From Geothrix sp. (GTDB taxonomy: Bacteria; Acidobacteriota; Holophagae; Holophagales; Holophagaceae), in contig NZ_JAHRYQ010000001.1 of the NCBI RefSeq assembly GCF_020622065.1, positions 186,001 to 250,000 of the forward strand: a stretch of 64,000 bases of DNA, written 5' to 3'. How positions within the stretch are numbered: position 1 is the first letter of the stretch; every line of letters starts with the position of its first letter. Shown here piece after piece: positions 53,480 through 63,548 of this stretch. Both the position numbers and the translations under genes were made by a program. The notes under the pieces are model-generated. The model was not told where the DNA came from, ran no database searches, and saw only the letters and a program-made list of their open reading frames with translations.

Positions 53480-54580
53480 TCATCCTCCTCCTGAGGGCGA
53501 TTGGACGGTATCGCTGCACCCGCGGATTTCCGCCTTCGGAACACGACCAAGGACCTCAAAGTGCTTCCCGCCCATCTGCAAGGAAGGTGCATCGACTCCA
53601 CGGATGACGCCAAGGTCTTCGGTCAGCAGGCTGTGGCCCGGGTAGCTGGTGGGCAGGGCACTCAGAACCTGGATCAGCCCCACTTCACCATCAGGGAGGG
53701 GCTGTAGGGTCGCGGGATCGCGAATGATGACATCGGAATAGATGGGGGCATGAAGGCTGTGGAGCGGATTCTCGAAGTAGACCCCACCAACCTGTTCCAC
53801 CATGCCGTAGAAGTTCACCACATTCCGGATTCCGGTTGTTTCCAGAACGCGCTTTCTAAATGCTTCTGCACTGACGGACTGATCTTGCAGCTTCTTCCAG
53901 CCGCCGGAGTGGATCAGGATCGCCTCGGGTAGGTCGATACGCTCCCCGAGCGCTTCCAGTACCTGCACCAAACCCTGCCAGACCATGAATGTAAACCCGA
54001 AAAGCAGGATGCGCTGGCTTTTGGCGTGGGCCATGTAGTCTTTCAGGCCTTCCAGATCCAGGCTTAGGTCCTCACGCAGGGCGTAGAAGGGTCGATGACC
54101 GAATTGGGCCATGCCGAGGATCCCGGCGCCCCTGGCGGAAAAGGAAGTGCGGTCCTTGACCACGCCCGGATGATCCAAAACGATCATGGGTAAGCGTTCG
54201 CGACCCAGGAAATGCTGCACCACCTTGATGAGCACTGCGGCCTGCATACGGGCGGTTTCCTTATCCAGGAAAATGCGACTGACCTGCTGGCCTGTCGTGC
54301 CACTCGAGGTCAGGGTTTTCAGAACCTCCTCATCCGGGATGCTCTTGAGGGTGTATTCCTTGAAGAGACTCACTGGCAGGAAGGGGACATCTTCCATGCG
54401 AGTGATGGCAGTCCCTTTGGTGTACCCGAATACGCGCCGAATGATGTCCCGGTATAACTCGCAAGAATCAATGTGGTGATCCGTCAGCGCAGTGAGCTTG
54501 GGCAGCAGCCTTTGAACCTTCTCTGCTTGGGAAAGTCCGAAGGGTGGCAATTCCAGCAGGTCGGCGGCAGGGCTCAGCAT
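53480..54580 (-). CDS. LuxE-type acyl-protein synthetase
   Basis: 366 residues. LuxE activates a fatty acid with ATP and transfers the acyl group to LuxC through its own Cys. Family segments seen: YRDIIRRVFGYTKG near the N-terminus, PVSLFKEYTLKSIPDEE, the phosphate-loop-like SSGTTGQQVSR, DHPGVVKDRTSFSARG, and the GGWKKLQDQSVSAEAF region. The C-terminal domain ends in LTEDLGVIRGVDAPSLQMGG, the AMP-ligase type hinge. It overlaps the preceding acyl ligase gene by seven bases. LuxE and LuxC homologues side by side imply reduction of an acyl thioester to an aldehyde. Confidence 0.87.
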   Translation of the reverse strand: MLSPAADLLELPPFGLSQAEKVQRLLPKLTALTDHHIDSCELYRDIIRRVFGYTKGTAITRMEDVPFLPVSLFKEYTLKSIPDEEVLKTLTSSGTTGQQVSRIFLDKETARMQAAVLIKVVQHFLGRERLPMIVLDHPGVVKDRTSFSARGAGILGMAQFGHRPFYALREDLSLDLEGLKDYMAHAKSQRILLFGFTFMVWQGLVQVLEALGERIDLPEAILIHSGGWKKLQDQSVSAEAFRKRVLETTGIRNVVNFYGMVEQVGGVYFENPLHSLHAPIYSDVIIRDPATLQPLPDGEVGLIQVLSALPTSYPGHSLLTEDLGVIRGVDAPSLQMGGKHFEVLGRVPKAEIRGCSDTVQSPSGGG

Positions 54581-55983
54581 GGTTTCAGCCCTCTCAGCGC
54601 CAAGTAATCCATCTTACCGCTGCTGCTCCTGGGGATGGCATCGAGATGGATGATCTTGATGCTGTTCGGAGGTACTTGCAGCGATTTGGAGATGGAAAGG
54701 GCTATGGAATCAGGGATCGCATCATGGAGTGTTTCGAGGAACAGGAAGAGCTGGTTCTCCCCTTCAATGGCTGCGGCAGAACACTTGAAGTCTCGCTCAA
54801 CCATTCGCTCGAGATCTTCGAGCCCTACTCGGTTGCCGAACAGCTTGGCGAACCGATTGAGCCGCCCGACCAAGGTGAAAAAGCCGTCCTCATCCACTGT
54901 GGCCAAATCCCCAGTCGCCAGGGAACCAAGCAGCTCGTCCCCCTTGGCCAAGTCCGCTATCGATTCTGCATAACCCATCATCACATTTGGGCCTTCATAG
55001 ATCAGTTCATGCTGGCCTTCCAGGCCATCCACAGGTCTCAGGCTGAGGCGCCCATCCGGGATGGGAATGCCGATGCTTCCCAGTTTCCTCTCGAGCTGAC
55101 TTGGAGGGAGGTAGGAAATCCGAGCCGATGCCTCGGTCTGGCCATACATGACATAAAAATCAATATTCGCTGCCACCGAGAGGCCATGAAAGTGAGAGAT
55201 GAGCTCACGCTTCAGTCCCCCACCGGCCTGGGTCAGCGAACGAAGGGTCGGGTGCTTTTTGGGATTGAACCGAATTCGGTGCAGGGTTTCATACATATAG
55301 GGGATGCCGGCAAACGAAGTGCAGGCCTCTGTATCCACCTGCTTCCAGAATTCCGGACGAAGGAAGGAATCTGGTGTGAGGACGACAGTCCCGCCACTGC
55401 CCAAATGTGAATTCAGGATCGATAGGCCGTAGGAATAATGCATCGGAAGACTTTGGATGGCGCGCTCGCCTGGACCGAGGTGCAGGTATGAGGCAATGGA
55501 CTTGGCGTTGGCCTTTAGATTCCCTTGGGTCAACCTAACCAGCTTGGGGCTTCCCGTGGATCCTGAGGTGGTCAGCATGACCGCAAGATTCGGATGCACG
55601 GCGTAAGCAGGTCCACCTGATTTGACGGAGTAGGACAGAAGGTTGAATTTGGAGAGTTTCGGATCCGGAGTGGATGGCAACTCATTCAACGGTTCAAGAA
55701 CGAGCGAGGGAAGGTAGGTCTCAAGCAGCGTTTGTGCGGGCGCCCGGGCATCCCTCAACAAAACAGGCATGCCTTGTTTAAGACAGGCCAAATAAAGAGC
55801 CACAAAATCAGTGGTCGGACTTGCGCCAAGGAACACAACGCCCCGGTGTGGGTTCAGATGCGTCAAGACTTCGGCTGCTTGAACCACTTTGGCGATGAGT
55901 CCTGCATATGTCAGCCGCTCGCCTCGAGTCACATCAACCAGTGCCTCTGCGGCAGGGTCTTGGCTCTTGATCAGGTCAAGCAT
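54574..55983 (-). CDS. Acyl-AMP ligase (ANL superfamily)
   Basis: 469 residues, shorter than most acyl-CoA synthetases. The P-loop TTSGSTGSPKLVRLTQGN, the MYGQTEASARISYLP motif, the GDLATVDEDGFFTLVGR hinge region and the catalytic Lys near the end (IPRSSSGKMDYLAL) are all visible. It would adenylate a carboxylic acid and load it on the adjacent acyl carrier protein or on CoA. The next gene (luxE-like) overlaps it; the FabG-like gene ends 34 bases upstream. Substrate is unknown; the small size resembles ligases of secondary metabolism and polysaccharide acylation. Confidence 0.86.
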   Translation of the reverse strand: MLDLIKSQDPAAEALVDVTRGERLTYAGLIAKVVQAAEVLTHLNPHRGVVFLGASPTTDFVALYLACLKQGMPVLLRDARAPAQTLLETYLPSLVLEPLNELPSTPDPKLSKFNLLSYSVKSGGPAYAVHPNLAVMLTTSGSTGSPKLVRLTQGNLKANAKSIASYLHLGPGERAIQSLPMHYSYGLSILNSHLGSGGTVVLTPDSFLRPEFWKQVDTEACTSFAGIPYMYETLHRIRFNPKKHPTLRSLTQAGGGLKRELISHFHGLSVAANIDFYVMYGQTEASARISYLPPSQLERKLGSIGIPIPDGRLSLRPVDGLEGQHELIYEGPNVMMGYAESIADLAKGDELLGSLATGDLATVDEDGFFTLVGRLNRFAKLFGNRVGLEDLERMVERDFKCSAAAIEGENQLFLFLETLHDAIPDSIALSISKSLQVPPNSIKIIHLDAIPRSSSGKMDYLALRGLKPC

Positions 55984-56017
55984 GGCAATCCATTCGTGAG
56001 TCCATTTGAAGAGGAAT

Positions 56018-56749
56018 TCAGGCGATCATCCCGCCGTCAACACCGATAACCTGGCCGGTCACATAGGCGGAGAGGTCAGACGCGAGGAACAAAGCCACCT
56101 TTGCGATATCTTCCGGCTGACCGATACGACCCATGCCGATGCTATCGATTCGTTTCTGGTACCAGTCGGCAGTGACGCCCTGGGTCATGTTGGTATCGAT
56201 GAAACCTGGGGCGATGGCATTGGCTCGAATCTGCTTTCGCGCGAGGTCCTTGGCGATGGCCAGCGTGAATCCGAGTACGGCACCCTTGGAGGCGGCATAG
56301 GCGGAAACGCCCTCCATGCCCCGTGTGCCGGCAATGGAGGCGATGTTCACGATGCTGGAGCCGGAAGGCAGGATCTTGAGGGCGAATTGAGTCCAGTTGA
56401 TCATGGCCATGACATTGACATCGAAAGTTTGGCGGGTCTGGCCCATGGAGATCATTCCCAGCAGCCCCTGCTGGATGACTCCGGCATTGTTGACGAGGAC
56501 ATTCAACTGCCCATGCTGCTTCTTGATCTGTACGATGGTTTGCCGGAGGAATGCGTCATCACAGACATCTCCAATGTGGGCATGGACCTCGGCACCAGTC
56601 TCAAGAGCCAACTGCTGAGCCAGGGTTTCCAGTTCCTGGCTGCGTGCACAGAGATGCAAGATCGCACCCGCACGAGCGAATTCCGACGCGATCGCCGCAC
56701 CAATGCCTCTGCTGGCGCCTGTGATGAGGGCGACTTTCCCATTGAGCAT
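56018..56749 (-). CDS. FabG-like short-chain dehydrogenase/reductase
   Basis: 243 residues. Cofactor loop TGASRGIGAAIA, NNAG (VLVNNAGVIQQG), catalytic Ser in NIASIAGTRG and Tyr-x3-Lys in YAASKGAVLGF, and the C-terminal GQVIGVDGGMIA, all typical of 3-oxoacyl-ACP reductases. It follows an acyl carrier protein with a one-base overlap. In this context it probably reduces a 3-keto group on an ACP-bound acyl chain to the 3-hydroxy form. A role in reducing a sugar intermediate is possible but less likely. Confidence 0.87.
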   Translation of the reverse strand: MLNGKVALITGASRGIGAAIASEFARAGAILHLCARSQELETLAQQLALETGAEVHAHIGDVCDDAFLRQTIVQIKKQHGQLNVLVNNAGVIQQGLLGMISMGQTRQTFDVNVMAMINWTQFALKILPSGSSIVNIASIAGTRGMEGVSAYAASKGAVLGFTLAIAKDLARKQIRANAIAPGFIDTNMTQGVTADWYQKRIDSIGMGRIGQPEDIAKVALFLASDLSAYVTGQVIGVDGGMIA

Positions 56750-56997
56750 TAGAAGGTCACGCCATGCTTGGTGAGGATCTCTTTGGCCTTGCCGACCGAG
56801 CTCAAACCGAGAATGTCGTCGGTATCCAACATGACATCAAAGACGGACTCGAGTTCACTCATCAGGTTCATGTGACCAAGGGAGTCCCATTCGCGAATGG
56901 AATTGTAGGCAAGCGTCTCGGTAACCACCTCGGCTGGAACACCCAGGGCCGTTGTGAAACAGACTTGGAGTTTGTTCAGGTTCTCGGCATTGGTCAT
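56749..56997 (-). CDS. Acyl carrier protein
   Basis: 82 residues. The phosphopantetheine site is Ser 39 in the motif EWDSLGHMNL, and helices II and III (LMSELESVFDVMLDTDDIL) follow the ACP fold. This is not the housekeeping AcpP (DSLDTVE type) but the DSLGHMNL type found in stand-alone ACPs of polysaccharide and secondary-metabolite clusters. The gene is embedded in a single transcription unit with the ligase, FabG-like reductase and LuxE/LuxC genes, so it is their likely carrier. Confidence 0.88.
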   Translation of the reverse strand: MTNAENLNKLQVCFTTALGVPAEVVTETLAYNSIREWDSLGHMNLMSELESVFDVMLDTDDILGLSSVGKAKEILTKHGVTF

Positions 56998-57018
56998 ATG
57001 ACCTCCTTGAATACGGAT

Positions 57019-57669
57019 TCAGGCTGGTTTGACGGGGACCAGGCGGGCAGGTGTTCCAAGGGCTGTCGTGGAATCGGGGATGTCCACCGCACAGAAACTG
57101 CCGCCGCCCAGGATTGAATTGTGGCCCATGTGTCGCCCTGGAGCCAGGGCCGCATTGGTGCCGAGAAAAGCCCCCGTCTCGATGATGCAGTTGCCACTGA
57201 TCCGGGCACCGGGACAGAGCTGGGCGAACATCTCGACGCGGCAGTCATGCCCTACGGATGCATGGAGGTTCACGATGATATGATCTTTCAGGACCGTTTG
57301 ATTGGAGATGATGCATCCAGGGGCCAAATAGGTCCCGACTCCGATTTGGGTTTCCAGCCCGAGGATCACCGAGGGGTCAATGATGGAAAGCGGCTGCCAC
57401 TGGCTGCTCAGGCAACGATCCACCAGGGTTTTCCGGACGGCATTGTTCCCGATGGCACAGATGAAGTGCATCCCATCTGTGTGGGGGTCCTTTAGCAATG
57501 CCTCCAGCGAGAGAACAGGCAGGCCGAGTTGGGTTTGACCGACCAGCGCCGGGTTGTCGTCACAATAGCCCACGAGATTGAATTCCCCGGACTGCCCCAT
57601 GGATCGCCCATAGGACCAAGCGATTTCCTTGCCCAGTCCTCCGGCACCGATGATGACCAATGATTTCAC
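57019..57669 (-). CDS. PglD/NeuD-type sugar acetyltransferase
   Basis: 216 residues. N-terminal Rossmann-like domain (SLVIIGAGGLGKEIAW, VGYCDDNPALVG) and C-terminal left-handed helix of hexapeptides (ILGLETQIGVGTYLAPGCII, NLHASVGHDCRVEMFAQ) with the catalytic His in ASVGHDC. PglD acetylates the 4-amino group of UDP-4-amino-bacillosamine; NeuD members act on sialic-type sugars. Next to a DegT aminotransferase and with a PglF-type dehydratase and PglC-like enzyme in the same locus, the bacillosamine role is the most economical reading. It lies 20 bases downstream of the DegT gene. Confidence 0.86.
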   Translation of the reverse strand: MKSLVIIGAGGLGKEIAWSYGRSMGQSGEFNLVGYCDDNPALVGQTQLGLPVLSLEALLKDPHTDGMHFICAIGNNAVRKTLVDRCLSSQWQPLSIIDPSVILGLETQIGVGTYLAPGCIISNQTVLKDHIIVNLHASVGHDCRVEMFAQLCPGARISGNCIIETGAFLGTNAALAPGRHMGHNSILGGGSFCAVDIPDSTTALGTPARLVPVKPA

Positions 57670-57689
57670 TAAGATCCTCGAGAATGGCG

Positions 57690-58907
57690 CTAGAAGCAGG
57701 AACGAGAAAGCACGTGCCGAAGCGACTCAACGGCCGAGGCAATGGAGGCCTCAGTCAAGGTTGGGTGAACCATGAACATCAGGCTCGTTTCGCCGAGGCG
57801 TTTCGCAATGGGGAATGAGCAGTCTTGGCCACTGGGGAGCGTCGAGAATGCTTTTTCCAGATAGATTTCGCTGCAGCTGCCGCTAAAACAGGGCACACCC
57901 GTGGCTGTCACCTCGGTCATGATCCGGTCTCGAGTCCATTGGGGGTGGAGAGTCTCTGGCTTGAGGTAGACATAGGCCTTGTAGGCAGCATGGCCAAAGT
58001 CTCCATCCGCCCTTGGGATATGCAGTGCGGGATGACCTGCAAGCCCATCAAACAGCTGGTTCATATGGGCCTTTCGCAGTCGCGTCCACTCGGACAATTT
58101 CCGCAGCTGAATCCTGCCGACAGCCGACTGCAACTCGGTCATCCGCCAGTTGGTTCCGAAGGACTCGTGCAGCCAACGAAATCCGGGGGCCTGTTGGCGA
58201 TGGTAGACGGCATCGTAGCTCTTGCCATGGTCTTTGTACTCCCAGGCTCGGCGCCAAACCTGCTCATCGTTGGTCGTAAGCATTCCGCCTTCGCCACCCG
58301 TGGTGATGATCTTGTCCTGGCAGAAGGAAAAGCAACCCACATGGCCGATGCCGCCAACGGGGCAGCCCTTGTAGGTTGCGCCATTGGCTTGAGCACAATC
58401 TTCGATCACCTTGATCCCATGCTTCTTGGCCAAAGCCATGATGGGGTCCATGTCGCAGGGCCAGCCGGCGAGGTGGACAGCGATGATGGCGCGGGTCTTG
58501 GGAGTTATGACCTTGGCGATGGATTCGGCTGTGATGTTCCCGCTGTCTGGATCCACTTCGGCAAGCACAGGCGTGCACCTGCGGGCTACGGCTGCGCTAG
58601 CGCTGGCGATAAAGGTGCGGGGGCTGGTGATCACTTCTGCCCCGGCTGGGATCTCCAGGGCATGCAGAGCCAGTTCCAGGGCAACCGTGCCATTCATGAG
58701 GGCGACGGCGTATCGGCAGCCGGCGGCTGCAGCGTATTCTTCCTCGAAACGGCGGCCTTCTTCCCCAGTCCAGTAATTCACCTTCCCGCTTCGGAGAACC
58801 TGAGCCACGGCATCAACCTCATCCTCGGCATAGAAGGGCCAAGGAGCAAAGGCTGGCACTGCGTGAGATGAACCAAGTGGGAGCTGGGTGTGGGGTAGCT
58901 TGGTCAT
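57690..58907 (-). CDS. PLP-dependent sugar aminotransferase, PglE-like (DegT family)
   Basis: 405 residues from ATG 58907. The frame extends to 58958, but the ATG chosen follows GGAGCCCTCCC closely and gives the family N-terminus after a short leader. PLP lysine in SFCQDKIITTGGEGGML, AEVDPDSGNITAESI, and VIEDCAQANGATYKG are DegT landmarks. PglE aminates C4 of UDP-2-acetamido-4-keto-6-deoxy-glucose. It heads the minus-strand operon and is followed by the PglD-like gene. The alternative is amination of an aldehyde or ketone made by the LuxC pathway, which would be new for this family. Confidence 0.84.
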   Translation of the reverse strand: MTKLPHTQLPLGSSHAVPAFAPWPFYAEDEVDAVAQVLRSGKVNYWTGEEGRRFEEEYAAAAGCRYAVALMNGTVALELALHALEIPAGAEVITSPRTFIASASAAVARRCTPVLAEVDPDSGNITAESIAKVITPKTRAIIAVHLAGWPCDMDPIMALAKKHGIKVIEDCAQANGATYKGCPVGGIGHVGCFSFCQDKIITTGGEGGMLTTNDEQVWRRAWEYKDHGKSYDAVYHRQQAPGFRWLHESFGTNWRMTELQSAVGRIQLRKLSEWTRLRKAHMNQLFDGLAGHPALHIPRADGDFGHAAYKAYVYLKPETLHPQWTRDRIMTEVTATGVPCFSGSCSEIYLEKAFSTLPSGQDCSFPIAKRLGETSLMFMVHPTLTEASIASAVESLRHVLSRSCF

Positions 58908-58995
58908 ACCGGGAGGGCTCCAGACAATAGGTAATAATGACGCATTTGCGCGGCCCATGGAGAATGGGAACAGGGATTGTGACCTTAGAGACTGG

Positions 58996-59057
58996 CCCTG
59001 CCAAGGTCCATGAATCGGGGCTCCAATAGGAGCCCCGATTCATGGACCTTGGCAGGG
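58996..59057 (-). repeat. Perfect 29-bp stem hairpin between pnp and the aminotransferase gene
   Basis: Bases 58996-59024 are the exact complement of 59029-59057, with a four-base AATA loop. The hairpin starts nine bases after the pnp stop codon on the transcribed strand. No T-run follows, so it is not a typical intrinsic terminator. It may protect or process the pnp transcript end, or be a palindromic insertion. Confidence 0.9.
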
Positions 59058-59066
59058 GCCCGGGAA

Positions 59067-61250
<2,184 letters not shown>

Positions 61251-61447
61251 GCAAGCTCCTGGGCCCTCGGGCCCAATGGGCTCCCCTGAGCCCGGCTCAG
61301 CGTCCGGGTCTCCCGCGATCGCTCCATGAAACCCGTCCGCCAAATCCTGAACCAGGAGGGGAGGTGGGCTTCCTGCAGAGGTCGCCGCCGAAGGGGAGCA
61401 GGTGGAAATCGGCAGGATCAGCATAACACGCTGAGCCTTCAGGCGCT

Positions 61448-63424
61448 TTAGGCCTGCTGGGCCTTGGGCACATAGATGGCATGGGCGCCCGAACCGCGGC
61501 GGTCGCGGACCTCTTCCGAATAGCGTCCCAGGCCACTGGGCGAAGGGGCATAGGTCGGCACGAGTAGTCGCAGCCAGTGGAGAATCTGGGCCTGGCGCCT
61601 GCCCTCCCCCTCCATGATTGAAAGGCGGAGGGCCGCAGCCCCTTCTTCCAGAAGGTCGTCATCCAGTTCTTCCGGATTGGCGTTGAAGACCTTGGGATGG
61701 ACCCCCGTGCGGGACTCCTCCTGCTGCGTGAAGAGTTCTTCGAACAGCTTCTCGCCGGGCCGGATGCCGCTGAACTGCACCTCGATGTCCTGCCCGGGCA
61801 GCAGTCCGGACAGGCGCGCCATGTCCGTGGCCAGATCGACGATCTTGACGGGGTCGCCCATGTCCAGGACATAGACCTTGGCGGTGTCACCCAGGATGCC
61901 CGCCTGGAGCACCAGCTGGCTGGCTTCGGGGATGGTCATGAAGTAGCGGGTCATGTCCGGGTGGGTCACGGTGATGGGTCCACCCACGCGGATCTGCTCC
62001 TTGAAGATGGGAATGACGCTCCCCCGGCTCCCCAGGACATTGCCGAACCGCACACTGACATAGCGCGTTCCTTCAGGAGCCCGTCGGGCTGCCCGGAGCA
62101 CCAGGGACTCTGCGATCCGCTTGGTTGCCCCGAGCACATTGGTGGGGTTGACGGCCTTGTCTGTGGAGATGTTCACAAAGGTGTGGGTGCCCACCGCCAA
62201 GGCAGCGTTCACCACATTCAGGGTTCCGAAGACATTGTTGTCCACAGCCTCCTCGGGATGAGCCTCCAGGTAGGGCACATGCTTGTGGGCCGCGGCGTGG
62301 AACACCACCTGCGGTTTCCAGCGGTTGAACACCTGCTGGAGGCGAATCGGATTGCGGACATCGCAAAGCTCCAGGGAGAGCCCCTGGTTGGGAAAGAGGC
62401 TCCGGAGGGAGCGTTCGGTTTCCCACAGGCTGTTTTCGCCGCGCCCCAGCAGGACGATCCGGGCGGGGCGGAAGGCGGCTACCTGGCGGGCGATTTCGCC
62501 CCCGATCGACCCACCGCCTCCGGTGATGAGCACCACGGCATCTTCAAGCACGAGGTTGAGGGAGCTCTGGTCCAACTCCACGGGCTCCCGCCGCAGGAGG
62601 TCCTCGATGGAGACATCTTGCAATTCCGGCTTCCAAACCCGCGATCCCAGCAGGTTGAAGAGTCCTGGTGTGGTCTTGACCTCGATCCCGGCGGAGCGGA
62701 CCACATCCGTCAGCTGCCGGATCACGGAACCAGGGGCGCTGGGAATGGCCAGCACCACCTGAGTGGCTTCTTCCTTCCGGATGATCTGGTGAAGCAGCCG
62801 GGACGGACCCAGCACCCGGGTCCCCTGGATGCGGATGCCCTGCTTGTCGAGGGCATCATCAATGAAGCCTACGATTCGAGTCCCCAACTCGGGATGCCGC
62901 TTGAGTTCCTCGGCAATCATCAGCCCCGCCCGGCCGGCCCCGACGATGAGGGTGCGGTGCGGGATGGCCCCATCCGGCAGCTGATCGATGCCCAGGTCCC
63001 GTTCGTGGCGGGCTCGGATGGCCCCTCTGAGGGTGAGCCACAATCCGCCGGTGGTCAGGGCGGAGGCCAGGGCCGTTTCCAGATCGAAGACCGAGTGGAG
63101 TTCGCGGGCCAGGACCGTCACGAACGCGCTCAGCACCAGCAGGGTCGTGGTGGCCAGGGCCAGCCGGACGGCGTCCCGGAAGCCGATGAGGCGGTAGTGC
63201 TGGCGGGTCAGCTGGAAGACGAGGTTGACGGCCAGAGCCAGGAGGGTCCACTTCAAGGCCCCATGCGGCGTCAGGTGGGCCCCCACGAAGACCCGCTCGC
63301 AAAGCATCCAAGCCAGCAAGGCCGCCCCGCCGTCCAGAACAAGCTTGACCCCTTGCCGAAGCAGGGGTTGGTCCAGGGTGGATGGAGGCGGAAGTGAGGA
63401 CCGGTAGGCAGGGGGAGGGTTCAT
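61448..63424 (-). CDS. Membrane-bound UDP-GlcNAc 4,6-dehydratase, WbpM/PglF/CapD type
   Basis: 658 residues from ATG 63424, or 669 from a GTG at 63457; neither has a strong ribosome-binding site. Four transmembrane helices occupy about residues 20-140, then a CoA-binding-like Rossmann domain (TLIVGAGRAGLMIAEEL) and the dehydratase domain with ITGGGGSIGGEIARQ, VNISTDKAVNPTNVLGATKR and RFGNVLGSRGSVIPIF. Enzymes of this type make UDP-4-keto-6-deoxy-GlcNAc for QuiNAc, FucNAc or bacillosamine. Combined with the PglE- and PglD-like genes, bacillosamine synthesis is plausible. Confidence 0.9.
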   Translation of the reverse strand: MNPPPAYRSSLPPPSTLDQPLLRQGVKLVLDGGAALLAWMLCERVFVGAHLTPHGALKWTLLALAVNLVFQLTRQHYRLIGFRDAVRLALATTTLLVLSAFVTVLARELHSVFDLETALASALTTGGLWLTLRGAIRARHERDLGIDQLPDGAIPHRTLIVGAGRAGLMIAEELKRHPELGTRIVGFIDDALDKQGIRIQGTRVLGPSRLLHQIIRKEEATQVVLAIPSAPGSVIRQLTDVVRSAGIEVKTTPGLFNLLGSRVWKPELQDVSIEDLLRREPVELDQSSLNLVLEDAVVLITGGGGSIGGEIARQVAAFRPARIVLLGRGENSLWETERSLRSLFPNQGLSLELCDVRNPIRLQQVFNRWKPQVVFHAAAHKHVPYLEAHPEEAVDNNVFGTLNVVNAALAVGTHTFVNISTDKAVNPTNVLGATKRIAESLVLRAARRAPEGTRYVSVRFGNVLGSRGSVIPIFKEQIRVGGPITVTHPDMTRYFMTIPEASQLVLQAGILGDTAKVYVLDMGDPVKIVDLATDMARLSGLLPGQDIEVQFSGIRPGEKLFEELFTQQEESRTGVHPKVFNANPEELDDDLLEEGAAALRLSIMEGEGRRQAQILHWLRLLVPTYAPSPSGLGRYSEEVRDRRGSGAHAIYVPKAQQA

Positions 63425-63548
63425 GGCTCGAGACGGCTCATCAATAGAGGAATACACGGGTGTGCTTGGGTGGCTGAAAGAGCTGCGGGCTCATGATAAC
63501 CTGAACCCTTGTCAATGCTGGATTTCATGTGAATTCATTGGAGATGTC

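Noticed and set aside
52236-54580. A bioluminescence (lux) operon
   Set aside because: No luxA, luxB or luxD is present; the genes are linked to an ACP, a reductase and sugar enzymes.
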